DNA from: Doryteuthis pealeii
Taxonomy: Eukaryota > Mollusca > Cephalopoda > Myopsida > Loliginidae
NCBI GenBank assembly: GCA_023376005.1
Contig: CM042148.1
Location: forward strand, 68,475,178-68,539,177
Length of the DNA stretch: 64,000 nt
Reading direction: 5' to 3'
A program made the position numbers and the translations under genes. The notes below the pieces were generated by a model that was given only the letters and a program-made list of their open reading frames with translations, was not told the origin of the DNA and made no database searches. Shown piece by piece: positions 51,247 to 62,655 of the stretch; position 1 is the first letter of the stretch; the number at the start of each line of letters is the position of its first letter.

Positions 51247-51789
51247 TGTTACATATTAATTGGATCCCTATTACTTTTTAAGTTAGTATAGAAATCCTTA
51301 TGGCGATCAGTACAGCTGATGGCCTTGAGAGTGAGTGACAATGTTTGACCTCACTCTGATCTTGCGTTCTGGGATGATCCTGAGAATCGGAAGCGATAGA
51401 AAGCCCCTTCCGGTTTAAGGAGTAAGCAACTCAGTTAGTTGCAGTTAGTCAGTTGCAGAGTTAGAAGCTAGCAAGATGTGACTCTCCGCGCGCATTTGTC
51501 TGGTCTGGGGTTCTGGAATAAAGTAACATCAAAAGTAAATCGAAGTCTTGTTGTTATTACTAAAAGCTAACAATAGCAAAAGGCTTCTGATAAGGAACGC
51601 TCCCCAACAGAACCAGACACGGAACCCAGATAAGAAAGACCAGACCAAGATAGACGATAGAAGATATACCAGATCCGGCCAGAAGAATAAAAGAGGTATA
51701 TAGCATAATAGATATTTAGTGCCGTCTAAGAAAAGGCACTATGCAACAAATATATCTATTTGGTACCGTGACGCCGCCGCTACGTTACA
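51247..51789 (+). mobile_element. solo LTR, diverged LTR A relative, 543 bp, TSD CTAA
   Basis: It starts TGTTACATATTAATTGG and ends CTACGTTACA. CTAA occurs at 51243-51246 and 51790-51793. Shared LTR A words are GAGTGACAATG, TGACCTCA, GAGAATCGG, AAGTAAATCGAAGTCTTGT and GGCTTCTGATAA. It carries about 50 bp more at the 3' end (TTTGGTACCGTGACGCCGCC). It splits the repeat shared with 47.5 kb. Confidence 0.8.
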
Positions 51790-51869
51790 CTAATCTAACA
51801 TCCGTATTCGATCACAAGTTTTCTGTTCTTCTGCTCAGTGTCTGTTCCTTGTATCAGTTCAGGTTTCAT

Positions 51870-52077
51870 TTCTTCAGCTGGATTATCTTTCTCTGGGTTC
51901 CTGTTTGTTCTGTTATTATCATGAAACAAGACATAGACATATCATTGTGAGCATGTGTGTAACATTCTGTATGTACATGCTTATTTTATGAAAAATATCG
52001 GTTATCCCCACCCCAATGTTAATGGATGATTCCACTTATGCAAAGAATGGTTATGGCCCAAAAAGTTTTAGTGTAAT
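51870..52077. other. unassigned spacer
   Basis: No gene or repeat match was recognised. Confidence 0.45.
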
Positions 52078-52335
52078 AAGTAAAAAAAAAATCGTCGGGG
52101 CGGCCTAAAATCGGTATAAGCCAATCAACGAAGGAGTCTATGTCCTTTTCACTTGCACTAGAACAAGGAGATTATTTTAGCGTCTGAGGTGGAGTACCAC
52201 ACCTACCATCAGCTCCTTACTTTACCGCACAGATCCCTGTGCTACTCATACGCTGAGTTAGCGAGAGGCCGGTATCAAACTAGGAACCTTGTGGTTTCTA
52301 GCCGAACGCTCTACCGACTGAGCTAACCGGCCCCC
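52078..52335 (-). mobile_element. SINE A
   Basis: On the minus strand GGGGGCCGGTTAGCTCAGTC begins an intact A-box, followed by box B and the body; the tail ends TCGGGGCGGCC... complement plus a poly-T/A stretch (52082-52091). It abuts the truncated 3' side of the Helitron at 52338. Confidence 0.9.
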
Positions 52336-52337
52336 TA

Positions 52338-52891
52338 TATTATATTAAATTAGAAAGGCTAATGAAACTAAATAAGAATGCAGATAAAAAGATTTGAAAC
52401 AGTACAATTGAAAAATAGAACAACTGAAACTTACTCTTCCATCACTCTTGTCTTTCATTGCTCAATTTTCCTAATTTAACTATTTTGTTGAAATAGGAAG
52501 TAATGTAAAATTACAGTTATTTCTTCTTGTTAATGGATTTCTTTTAAGATTTATCTCTAAGATTTTTGCACATATTCATTAAGATAAAACCAAAGATTTA
52601 GAAATCAATAATACTAAGCACATATTTATCAAAATCAAATTCTTAATTTCAATATGCAAATTCACACTGTAAACCGGTATTTTGTTGTATATATAAATAC
52701 AATTGCATGTCATAAGTATGTAGATATGATCAACGGTATTGATAATGTAAAACAATTTTATTAATAAATAAGGTTTGAATAAAAATAAAATTGTAGAGAA
52801 TATGATGTAAATAACTAAGGGAATTGTAATTTTAATAGTAATATAGTTTTAGTTACAGATAGAAAAACACAAAATCTCCATTATAATAAGA
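52338..52891 (-). mobile_element. non-autonomous Helitron, 3' truncated
   Basis: It matches 42270-42851. The 5' TC end is intact (TCTTATTATAATGGAGATTT on the minus strand, starting at 52891). The 3' hairpin and CTAG are missing: the match stops about 45 bp short and SINE A lies there. Confidence 0.75.
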
Positions 52892-53297
52892 TATTAGCCC
52901 GAGTAAAAAATATTCTCCAGAATTCATCCAGCACGTATTGGAAGTTTCAAGTGTCTAGCATCGACTGGTTTTTTGAATTGTGGTAACCGTCAAAAGACGA
53001 ACAGACGTACACTGATTTTTATTCCTTTTTATTTGTAATCAGATCTTTTTCTTCGCTTCCTCATAAAAACATGTCTCATCTACAACGAGAAATATTTCCT
53101 TTTTTCCTGTTGGTAGCAAGATCCAAAGTGGATTACACTGTATTGATTTTTTCTAAAGGACTTTTGCTTTGAAAGAGGCGGAAAATTTTCTCATTTCAAT
53201 CAAGATGCAAAGATTGATCAGTGTTTCTTGTTTTCATTTCACATGTGGCTCAATCATTTTTTCTTATGCACCACTGACTAAGTTAAAAGCATTAAGT
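52892..53297. other. unassigned spacer
   Basis: 52950-53150 is less AT-rich and contains frames up to about 40 codons on the minus strand (for example a VDETCFYEEA-like piece), which may be a transposase relic. I cannot confirm it. Confidence 0.3.
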
Positions 53298-54205
53298 TTA
53301 ATTTCAAAGGAAAAGAATTTAGTATCTTGCTGATTTAAAATGTTACTTTTGGAAAAATTAGATATTAATCGGATAGCAGCCTTATTCTTTCAGTAATGCT
53401 TGTATTAATTCCTGACTATTCCATACAGTATAATTATTAGCAATAAATTTATATATAATAGTCCTATTCTTTCTGTAATGCCTACATTAATTCCTGATCT
53501 GTGACTATTTCTTACAGTAGAATTATTAGCAATAAATTTATATATAATAGTCCTATTCTTTCTGTAATGCCTACATTAATTCCTGATCTGTGACTATTTC
53601 TTACAGTAGAATTATTAGCAATAAATTTACATATAATAATTCTGTCAATAATGCCTACATTTATTCCTGACCATTGACTATTCCTTATATTAAAATTACT
53701 AGCATTACATTTAATTTCAAAGGAAAAGAATTTAGTATCTTGCTGATTTAAAATGTTACTTTTGGAAATATTAGATATTAATCGGATAGTAGCCCTATTC
53801 TTTCAGTAATGCTTGTATTAATTCCTGACAATTTCTTATAGTATAATTATTAGCAATAAATTTATATGTAATAGTCCTATTCTTTCTGTAATGCTTCCAT
53901 TAATTCCTGATCCGTGACTATTCCTTACAGTATAATTATTAGCAATAAATTTATATATAATAGTCCTATTCTTTCTGTAATGCTTACATTAATTCCTGAT
54001 CCGTGACTATTCCTTACAGTATAATCATTAGCAATAAATTTATATATAATAATTCTTTCAATAATTCCTACATTTATTCCTGACTAAAATTATTAGCAAT
54101 AAATTTACATATGATAGTCTTATTCTTTCAGTAATACTTCCATTAATTCCGGACCATTGACAATTCCTAATAGTAAAATCATTAACAATAAATTTATATT
54201 ATATA
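53298..54205. repeat. ~85-bp tandem repeat with a 411-bp higher-order period
   Basis: Units contain CTATTCTTTCTGTAATGC, ATTAATTCCTGATC, GTGACTATTCCTTACAGT and AATTATTAGCAATAAATTTA. The segment TTTAATTTCAAAGGAAAAGA through TTAGATATTAATCGGATAG occurs at 53298-53381 and again at 53709-53792, which marks a larger repeated block. Confidence 0.85.
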
Positions 54206-55257
54206 TATACTAAGCGTAGTAGCTCTCAACTCTGATTAATATAATAAGTAATTTTACTGAGCAGGATAGTTGTGTTGATGTATGTATATGTGTTTGAATG
54301 TTGAGGATATCTTTTAGATTAACTCTGGCCCCTATAACTTACCCTACAAATAAAATTTAAATAATATAAATCTATTACATCTCATGTATGTCTATTTGGA
54401 TATGTAGTTGTTGATATGTAGGTGTGTGTACATGTGTGTGTGTGTGGATGTATATGTGTATATATATATATATTTGTTTTTGAATTAGTTAAATTACTAA
54501 GTAGATATAACTGTTTTTCTTGGATCTTCATATACGTATGTATGTATGTGTATGTGTGTATATGTATGTATATGTATATGTTTATGTATGTATGTGTGTA
54601 TATGTGTGTATGTATATATATATGTATAAGTGACTTAAAAAGAAAAATATAATTAAATATATTAGATTAAATTAATTTTAATTTCACATTAAATCTAAAT
54701 TTCACTTTATCCAAAAAATTAAAAACCTTACTTTCATTCTTAATTCTTTTACTTTATATATAAGAAATATAAAATAAAGATAATTTATTACTAAAATAAA
54801 TAATAAAAAATCTTTTCTAAAAATCCATTGCTATATTAACCATTGACAGTAAGTCAACGGTTAATATTCATATTGTTTGAATAAGTGAATTCGTCTGGTG
54901 TCGAACTTAAAATATGTCTTTCTTTTTCAAAATCTGTTACAATAAGAAATACATTAAGAGATACATGGATTGTTGACCAAGATGTTTGTGGCGGAAGTGC
55001 TCATATTTGAAACTACAACATAAATTTTTTTTTTTTTTTTTTTGCAACATCAAGGTTTTTGTTTCGAATTCATATCACAGGACTATAAAATTTTAAAAAT
55101 AAAAAAAAAAAAATAAAAATCTGTTTTCAAATGTCTTTAAAGTAATAAAGAATTCATCATTTGCATCTGATGAGTCGGGAGAGTTAGACACTTTGTCTAA
55201 GCTCCCTTAAATAGACTATTATGCTAAATCTCTAAGTCTTTTGTTATTGCTTTACTT

Positions 55258-55306
<49 letters not shown>

Positions 55307-55411
55307 TTTCAAAAAATGCAGCTTTTGGTTGCCTCTTTTAAGTTACTTTCTTTTTATAATTATTTTCAAGTCACTATTTATTGAATTTATATTTCCACAA
55401 TAAAATCATTA
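54206..55411. other. AT-rich stretch with TG/TA tracts
   Basis: 54420-54630 is TGTATG-rich, 55024-55043 poly-T, 55262-55304 (TA)n. There is a perfect short inverted word TAACCATTGACAG / AGTCAACGGTTAAT-type at 54838-54865. No gene recognised. Confidence 0.6.
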
Positions 55412-56640
55412 GCAATGCATCATCATCATCATCATCATCATCATCTTGCACTAGTAGCATGTATATCCATGACAATCTCTCACCAACTGTCTCTATCATT
55501 CATCGCTCACGGGAGGTCCTCTGCACAGCATCCAGTATCTGTTGTATTGTCCTTGCCTGGAAAACGGAGCTTCCGGCAGAGGGACAAAGAGAAAGATAAA
55601 AATATACATTTAAAAAGAAAGAGGAAGTGGAAGAGAGGCTTTCCGGTCAAGGAAGCAGGGAGAAGATAAAGAAATATTTAATAGTCAGAGATGCCAGCCG
55701 GCAGCGAAAAGGGTTGTGAATTTGAAGCCGCTATATAACATATAGACTTTGATGCCAGTACATAACATATCCACGCAATGCTGATCCAAGTATGTCTTTG
55801 CTGGATGGCTAGTCCTGGCATTCCCATGTGATGGTTTCCATAGGAGGACATCACCTGCTTCCCCAGCAGTGTCCAGCATGTCTTGATTGTCTCATTTAGA
55901 TGGTTTTGTAGCGTTAGTTTCGTATTTGCCTGGGAGAGTTGTCTGCCCGGTTTAGTTTGCTGGTGCCCGCTAGGGGAATTAGTATTTAAGCGGCTGGTTC
56001 AAAAGGCTTCTCTCTCTTTTTCTGTTCCAGTAACCACGAGACAGCATGGGCTAGTTAAGGTCTCCCCCGTCTCGTTGGGGCTTTTGGCCCCACTTACATT
56101 ACTGTAAGTTCTTCACAGCATGGACTATCCCTAGTCTCATGTCTGTACCTTTTGTATATCTTGTACCATTCATGAATGTGTGTTTATCTGTTTACATGTA
56201 ACTTGTTTTACCATGTAATTTGTATCTCGTCATATCCATGTGCTGTACTGCATTAAATGTTTTGTCCGTTAACCTTCGTCGGAGTTTTGTATGCAAAGTA
56301 TATATAACTTTGAACCCAATTCTTACAGTTTGTCTGATAGGTGGCAGGTATAGTTGCTTTCTTGTAGGGTGTTGTTTCCACAATTTGTTTAAGATTGCGC
56401 ACAGCATTCTTGTACAACTCCCATATAGCTTATTTTCTAGGCGCTTCATTAGGGTCCAAGTGGTGCAGCCATACAGTAGCACTGATACTACAGCTTGGAA
56501 GAACTGTCCCTTTAACATTTCAGTGAGATTGGATTTCCATATGATTGATAATCTGTTTATAGCTGACCATGCTTTCCCTATTTGTGTATTAATATCGCTC
56601 TCTGTAGATGAGATATTACTACCTAGGTACGTTTAATTTG
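55412..56640 (-). pseudogene. RTE-like LINE 3' half, interrupted by a solo LTR
   Basis: Read on the minus strand from 56640: the YLG/AWTA region, then QAVVSVLLYGCTTWTL, KRLENKLYGSCTRML, AILNKLWKQHPTRKQLY and LPPIRQT, typical of the reverse transcriptase C-terminus of this LINE family. Solo LTR B follows (56327-55907), then the DVLLW and AKTYLDQHC region (55880-55760), about 190 bp of foreign sequence, and the final part ending in (GAT)n (55444-55413). The frame is broken in several places. It is the longest copy in the window. Confidence 0.75.
55907..56327 (+). mobile_element. solo LTR B, 421 bp, TSD GTTT
   Basis: It begins TGTAGCGTTAGTTTCG and ends CAATTCTTACA. GTTT at 55903-55906 and 56328-56331 is the target duplication. 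Removing it restores GATGGTTTGTCTGATAGG, the LINE sequence seen at 24254-24271. No internal region or partner LTR. Confidence 0.92.
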
Positions 56641-56689
56641 TTAAAAAAGTCCCTTAATTTTCTTGCAATTTTCAATTTTCAGGTCATGC

Positions 56690-57075
56690 TAGTAGGACAG
56701 ATATCCATGACAATCAACTGTCCCTATCACTCATCACCTCTGGCAGGTCCTCCACACAGCATCTAGCATCTGCTTCTTCAAAACAGTGTCCAGCATGTCT
56801 TGTTTGTCTCACTCGGATGGTTTGTGTGATAGGGGGAAAGTGGCTGTATAGTTGCTTTCTTGTGGGGTGTTGTTTCCACAATTTGTTTAAGATCGCGCAC
56901 AGGATTCTTGTACAACTCCTATATAGCTTATTTTCTATGCACTTCATTTGGGTCCAAGTGGTGCAGCTATACAGTAGCACTGACCTAACTACAGCTTGAA
57001 AGAATTGTCACTTCAGCTTGTTAGTGAGATTGGATTTCCATATGATTGATAATCTGTCTATGCCATAGACAGATA
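56690..57075 (-). pseudogene. RTE-like LINE fragment, second copy
   Basis: The minus frame (56714-56980) reads CTTWTQMKCIENKLYRSCTR, ILCAILNKLWKQHPTRKQLY, FPPITQTIRVRQTRHAGHC and CVEDLPEVMSDRDS. It is nearly uninterrupted for 88 codons, which is good for a dead LINE. It is tandem with the copy at 55412-56640 in the same orientation. Confidence 0.75.
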
Positions 57076-57195
57076 TGTGCCAGTTGTAAATTTTTTATAT
57101 AATGAAATCATCACCAGTAGACTGGAGAGTGTCAAAAAAGTGTTGCAATATTTTGGTTAACATGAAGCACAATGGTAAAGTGGGATGGGTTAAGG

Positions 57196-57671
57196 CAGTG
57201 GTCCCCAACCACCGGGTCGCAACCCGGTACCAGGCCGCGGGCCATTAGGTACCAGGCCACACAGAACTTTGAATTTTTCTTTTTTTTAATTGATTATCAG
57301 TCTAATTATTAGACTGATATGTCATCATTATTATTTGATTCACTTGTTCACTCTTTTATATAGAAATGATCAGTATTGTCACTTGAATCGAGTTTTTTTA
57401 TTATAATTATTTCTTATTAGAAAGGATTTTCGTTCTAAAATAAATATTTTTGTTTACAGAGATGTTGTTGATTTTTTATTTATGAACAAAAGGTTGTTTA
57501 TTGTCTGTTGATGTTTGCATTTGACATAAGACCACTGCGGATGATTTATTATTAGATTATGTCATTAACGATTATCGAGCAAATGTAGGCTGGAGCATAT
57601 GAAGGCCGGTCCGTAAAAATATTGTCTTAGATGAAACTGGTCAGTGGCGCAAAAAAGGTTGGGAACCGCTG
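57196..57671. mobile_element. complete hAT MITE, 476 bp, 8-bp TSD
   Basis: The ends are CAGTGGTCCCCAACC and the complement of GGTTGGGAACCGCTG (13 of 15 matching). GGTTAAGG at 57188-57195 and 57672-57679 is an exact 8-bp target duplication, diagnostic for hAT elements. Sub-terminal GGTCGCAACCCGGTACCAGG and AAGGCCGGTCCGTAAAAAT resemble the widespread CAGNGGTNCCCAACC family of hAT MITEs. No transposase is encoded. Confidence 0.92.
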
Positions 57672-57783
57672 GGTTAAGGGATCAATAATCCTTTTTGCAT
57701 AATGATCCAGATCCAGGAATTATAATGTTTTATATAAGAAAATCCAATATACTCGGAAAACTCTGATTTCAAACCAGCTGTAA

Positions 57784-58032
57784 TAAGTCACTGGAGTGGC
57801 CTAAAGTCAGTATCAGCCAGACAACGAGGGACTCTATCCCCTTTTCTCTAGTGCTAGACCAAGGAGATTGTTTTAGCATCTGAGATGGAGTGCCACACCT
57901 ACCATCAGCTCCTCACTTTACCACACAGATCCCTGTGCTACTCAACCGCTGAGTTGGTAATGGCCGGTGTTGAACCTGGAACCTTGTGCTTCCGAGCCAG
58001 ATGCTCTGCCAACTGAGCTAAACCAGCCTCTC
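57784..58032 (-). mobile_element. SINE A
   Basis: On the minus strand the head reads TTTAGCTCAGTTGGCAGAGC, with box B GGTTCAACACCGG, and the conserved body. The 3' tail is at 57784. Confidence 0.85.
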
Positions 58033-58044
58033 TTTAAGAGAGAT

Positions 58045-58134
58045 CGATCCGTCTATCTATCTATCTATCTGTCTATCTATCTGTCTATATATATGTGGTT
58101 CCTATTCAGATGCTCTACCAACTGAGCTAAATCA
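58045..58134 (-). repeat. (CTAT)n and a second SINE A head fragment
   Basis: (CTAT/CTGT)n lies at 58049-58090. CTGATTTAGCTCAGTTGGTA on the minus strand (58134-58115) and AGAGCATCTGAATAGGAACC repeat the first 38 bp of SINE A without its body. Confidence 0.75.
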
Positions 58135-58602
58135 GAATTGATTTGGGGCAGAGATGTTGGACAAGTAAAAAACACCAAGAAAAATTTGCACTGAGTGACT
58201 TTGTCGATAGCTAATGCAATGACAAACCTAATGCCCTTTACATTACAACATGATAGAAATGTCTTTTGATTGGTTAGAAGAGATGAATATAGATAGTTAA
58301 AGTATTTATGGCATATAAAATGCATTTGTATATAACATGCAACCTAATTTTGAGATGGGAATTTTAGAGAGAGACAGAGAAAAAAAAAGATTTTATTTAA
58401 ATTCAATTGATTTGTTCCTTTTTCTGAATATTAATTTTTTGATGCCATGTTATGAATAAACTACTTTTATTGAAATAAAAATATTGGGGTTTTAGAATTT
58501 CAGATATGAAAAATCAAATAGAAATTACTTTAACTTTATAAAATGTTATTTTAAAAATAGATATATCACTGGCATTTAAAAAATTTTTTTTTTTATTGAA
58601 TA
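58135..58602. other. AT-rich spacer
   Basis: An 82-codon minus frame (58077-58325) starts in unique DNA and has no recognised domain. Nothing else seen. Confidence 0.5.
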
Positions 58603-58756
58603 GATCTTGCTTGATCGTTGAGCTTTTCTTGCAGCCCAAGTGGAATTTCTCGAACCATCTAGTTACTGTACTGTGATCAAGTGCACATTTACTTTTTGCT
58701 CAGAAGATATTTTTAGTTGCTTCTATAGTGAAATGGCCCAGTTCAAACTCATAAAA
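58603..58756 (-). pseudogene. mariner-type transposase N-terminal fragment
   Basis: Minus frame: FELGHFTIEATKNIF, a stop, then ALDHSTVTRWFEKFHLGCKK. The T-V-x-R-W-F-x-K-F-x-x-G-C pattern is the second helix-turn-helix of mariner-family transposases, which binds the element ends. The catalytic DDE/DDD domain is absent. It may be related to the source of the mariner-type MITEs at 37.2, 41.9 and 48.3 kb, but this is inference. Confidence 0.65.
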
Positions 58757-58829
58757 ACATAAGTTCCCAAATTAGACTCGAACGTTCATGCGTGCAGCTT
58801 TCAAAGTGATTACTTTAATTCATTAAAAA

Positions 58830-59465
58830 AAATTATCTTAACATAAAATATTTAAATTATAAAACAATTATCTTAATTTACAAGCAATTATCTTAGCATT
58901 AAGTAAATTAAATCATACAAGAGTTATCTTAATTCATAAGCAATTATATTAACATTAAATAATTTAAATCATCCCACAATTACTTTGATTATATAATGGG
59001 TTCTATAATTTACAACCAGTTATCTTAACATAAAATAATTCAAATATACTATATTTAAGTTATAAACAATCATGTTAACATTAAATAATTTAATTTATAC
59101 ACAATTAATTTAACTATACAATGATTATTTTAACTTAGAAGTCCTTATCTTAACATTAAATAATTTAGATTATACCATAATTCCTTTAATTTACAAGCAA
59201 TTATCTTTACATAATTTAGATTATACAACAATCATCTAAACTAGCAGGACCTGTGGATATACCACAGTATGATATCTTAATTATTAGAATGTTTTAGTAT
59301 GTTTACTTAACATTAAATAATTTAGATTACACCATAATTCCTTTAATTTATGAGCAATTATCTTTATAAATTTAGATTATACAACAATCATCTAAAATAG
59401 CAGGACCTGTGGATATACCACAGTATGATATCTTAATTATTAGAATGTTTAGTATGTTTACTTAA
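58830..59465. repeat. degenerate AT tandem array ending in a 158-bp duplication
   Basis: Words ATTATCTTAACATTAAATAA and TTTAGATTATACAACAA recur every 40-60 bp from 58830. The last two units (about 59152-59309 and 59310-59465) are 158 bp long and nearly identical, including TAGCAGGACCTGTGGATATA and CCACAGTATGATATCTTAAT. Confidence 0.85.
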
Positions 59466-59597
59466 GAGCTATTGATATGTAAAAAGTATAATAATCTTGA
59501 TCTAACTCTCTCTCACTCTTTTTTTCTTTCTTCCCTTCTTTTCATCTTTTCATTATATTCAATTAAAACAGATTAGCATTATCACTTCCAAACCCAA

Positions 59598-59910
59598 GAC
59601 AGTAAGACCCTCAGCTACTGCTTTCTAGCACTTATATGATAAAAAGGGTTGGGGTTTGCCATAAGGGCAATAGGGTTGGGACAGTAATATAGGTACTAGG
59701 GCTTGACGTGACCAACCGATTGATCAGAGGGGTCTCTCTGACAGCTGTCTAGCCTAAGGGCAAAAGTGGAGTATTGCATATCATGGATTGCTCAACAACC
59801 AGGATTCCAACCTTAAGCATCATGGGTCAATACCAATGACCAACAGATGGCCCAATTGCGGGAATTTTACACCTCTGCAGAGGTGCAGTTGGTGTATTCT
59901 ACAGGGTGGC
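59598..59910 (+). repeat. interspersed repeat family X
   Basis: AAGACCCTCAGCTACTGCTT, GATAAAAAGGGTTGGGGTTT, GGTACTAGGGCTTGACGTGA, AGTATTGCATATCATGGATT and CCTCTGCAGAGGTGCAGTTG follow the order of the 31-kb copy. Confidence 0.8.
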
Positions 59911-59951
59911 AAAACTTTTGACTCACCCAAGTATTTCAAACATTATATATG

Positions 59952-60238
59952 TACCAACCACTCCGTATGAGGAAGATCTGACACATGCTCAGTTTCTTGA
60001 GTGGAGTCTAACACATTTGAATTCAGAGTTTTTCTTCTCCTAGACTGGTTGCCTAACCAAGTTTACAGATCCTAGTTTATCCTACTATTTTACTCATAGC
60101 TAGAGGTAGAATAATTGGATTCATACCTTTCACAAGGGTATTAGCACTATGGGAAATGCAAACAGCCTTGTCCAGAATTTGAACTCGGGTCACAGAGTCC
60201 ATTTCTTATGATAATAACCATTACACCATGTGCCTCCA
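59952..60238 (-). mobile_element. SINE B, full length, diverged
   Basis: The minus-strand head reads ATGGTGTAATGGTTATTATC, then AATTCTGGACAAGGCTGTTT; the body and the CGGAGTGGTTGGTACATATA end follow the family order. Confidence 0.8.
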
Positions 60239-60451
60239 ATTTCAGTCAGCATATTCTCCACCCCAGCCGATGGGGTGGATTGCTGGTTGTATTGTTGGTG
60301 CGAGTATATAACATAACAAATGATAGTGTCTTACTTTTAGATGTCTACATGAAATGAGCTTTCAAATAAAGGTCTGTAAAAAAAACAGAATATTTTGTGG
60401 ATATACTTATTTACTAAGCTTAGCTTAGATGTGGCACAAGGACAAATTATG

Positions 60452-60525
60452 GGGCGCCCAGTGAGAATTGAACTCACTAACAATGGTTTGCGAATCTAGC
60501 TTGCTAACCATTACACCACATTTTG
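60452..60525 (-). repeat. tRNA-like SINE head of a third type
   Basis: On the minus strand GTGGTGTAATGGTTAGCAAG (A-box), CGCAAACCATTG and GTGAGTTCAATTCTCACTGG (B-box) form a tRNA-like head that ends GGCGCCCC. No closed acceptor stem exists on the 5' side, so I do not call a tRNA gene. Confidence 0.55.
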
Positions 60526-60860
60526 TCAATATGAGCTGTGCTGCGGTCCACCACTTAAATCTATAGACTAAGCCAGGTCACATGGTTTGAACCTCAGCCA
60601 ATGAACAGCCTAAATATGTGGTTAGTTAATTACTTAATCGGCTGATATTGATAGATGTCCATTTGCATTGTTGAATGACCTGCCAGACTGAGGATCACCA
60701 AGGAACAACCAAAGGATCATACCCAATATTAAGGGATACTAAGGAGGAACATAAAGATTCTTCACTAAGAACTATGCTCTGCTTAATACCAAGGATCTCC
60801 ACTGGACAGCACTCTTGCTTGAAGCCTAAAGATGGCTACAAAAATTGTAAGAGGTTATTA
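60526..60860 (+). repeat. interspersed repeat family Y, copy 2
   Basis: CACCACTTAAATCTATAGAC, GAACCTCAGCCAATGAACAG, GATCACCAAGGAACAACCAA and TCTTGCTTGAAGCCTAAAGA are collinear with 4911-5550, without the 370-bp insertion found there. Confidence 0.75.
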
Positions 60861-60939
60861 TCATAAAAATTGGTATTATAGGAGAATTGCATACAGTGAT
60901 CCTATTTAAAGCAAACAGGGATGTACAAATCCTTCTAAC

Positions 60940-61250
60940 AAGATCAAGTAGTCCTGTCAGCTTGGGCTTAGAATATGTTGACTGAACTGTCAGCTTGGGC
61001 CTGTATATGTTGACTGCAACCCTGGGCTGTAGAATATGTTGACTGCAACCCTGCACAGGGGTAAGTAGAATATGTTGACTGCAACCCTGCACATAGGTGT
61101 GCTGTAGAATATGTTGACTGTAACCCTGCACAGGTGTAAGATAGCCCTGTCGGCTGTAACCCTGCACAGGGGTAAGATAGCCCTGTCGAATATGATGACT
61201 GCAACCCTGCTCAGGTGTAAGATAGCGCTGTCGGCTTGGGCTGTAGAATA
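60940..61250. repeat. irregular tandem repeat in the family X tail
   Basis: GAATATGTTGACTGCAACCC, CTGCACAGGGGTAAG and ATAGCCCTGTCGGCT words are shuffled over about seven units of 35-50 bp. The minus frame of 152 codons (HILTPVQGCSQ-type repeats) is a by-product. Confidence 0.85.
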
Positions 61251-61690
61251 CACCAACTGTACCTCTGCAGAGAGACCCCCCCATAATGGGTCAACCTGTT
61301 GACTGTGGGTGGTGACACATGATGCTTAAGGATGGAATTCTGGTTATGACAGTCTATGACATGCAACACTCCAATCTTGAAGAAGACAATTCTTTATTTT
61401 TGCATATTACACAATATAAACAATGTAACACAAAACAAAAAAAGTAATGTTGGTTGTTGTATTAATGTGTGGAGGATGATCACTAATTAGGACTGAGCCT
61501 ATTCTAATAAAGACCATCTCAGTTGATTTTTTTTGTTTTTTGTTTTAGTTTTATTGTTTTTTTTGTTCTTTTTTTTTTGACATAGTTTGAAAATTGATTA
61601 TACTGATCTTTACTTAAGCAAGACACGGGCGGTCAGAGAGGCCCCTTTCAATCAATCTTGGTCAATTTTTTTCTGAAGCCCTAATCTTCA
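61250..61690 (-). repeat. family X, split copy
   Basis: 61240-61375 (ACACCAACTGTACCTCTGCA, CATGATGCTTAAGGATGGAA) and 61625-61690 (GGGCGGTCAGAGAGGCCCCT) are the two sides of a minus family X copy; 61376-61624 is an AT-rich insertion. Confidence 0.7.
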
Positions 61691-62009
61691 ATGCAAGCGA
61701 GTACAATTTCCATACTTTTAAAATCCTTGAGAGATGGAGAGAAATATTCTTTCCGCTCGTGAAAACAATATTTCTAAAACAATATCTCTCCGAGTGTTCT
61801 CCTAACGGGAATCCGGATGGCAATGAGTGGAAAAGGAAATTGCATTTCCTTGATAATCAGATCTGCCCCGCCCCATCAACCCCTCCCCCCCCCCGACATT
61901 GCGATCCATCATACGTTAAAACATTTCCGGATCTATCTCCTCCTGCATCAAGATAATGAAGGAGGCGGGTATCATCAACTACATATTTCTGCCAATTATA
62001 AACTTTATT
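61691..62009. other. unique-looking stretch
   Basis: 61750-61990 is less repetitive and has a plus frame reading YLSECSPNGNPDGNEWKRKL. It has no splice-site context that I can defend and no known domain. Confidence 0.3.
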
Positions 62010-62022
62010 TACACGCTCTCTC

Positions 62023-62107
<85 letters not shown>

Positions 62108-62190
62108 CATCACTTCAGTGTCCTTTTTTTTCTTTCTCAAGTTTATTTACCTACTCTCTCTCTCTATTGTCTTACATCTTCTTTCTCTAT

Positions 62191-62247
<57 letters not shown>

Positions 62248-62341
62248 CATCACTTCTTTCTTTTTTCTTTTTTCTTGAGTTTATTTACTTTCTCTCCTAT
62301 TATTCTACATCTTTTCTCTCTCTCTCTCTCTTCTCTTTTCT

Positions 62342-62390
<49 letters not shown>

Positions 62391-62495
62391 CATCACTTCT
62401 TTTTCTTTTTTTTCTTTCTTTCATGAGTTTATTTACTTTCTCTCTCTATTATCTTACATCTTCTCTCTCTCTCTATCCTTCTCTCTCTCTCTCTA

Positions 62496-62542
<47 letters not shown>

Positions 62543-62618
62543 CATCCCTCCTTTCTCTTTTTTCTTTCTCCAGTTCATATACTTACCTCTTTCAATCCTC
62601 TATACAACTCTCTTCCTC

Positions 62619-62655
<37 letters not shown>

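Noticed and set aside
54838..54865. Rho-independent-terminator-like hairpin
   Set aside because: Bacterial terminators are not meaningful in this genome; the inverted words are short and AT-rich.
60826..61284. 152-codon minus frame with repeated TPVQGCSQ-type units
   Set aside because: It is produced by an irregular tandem repeat in the tail of family X and has no start context or homolog known to me.
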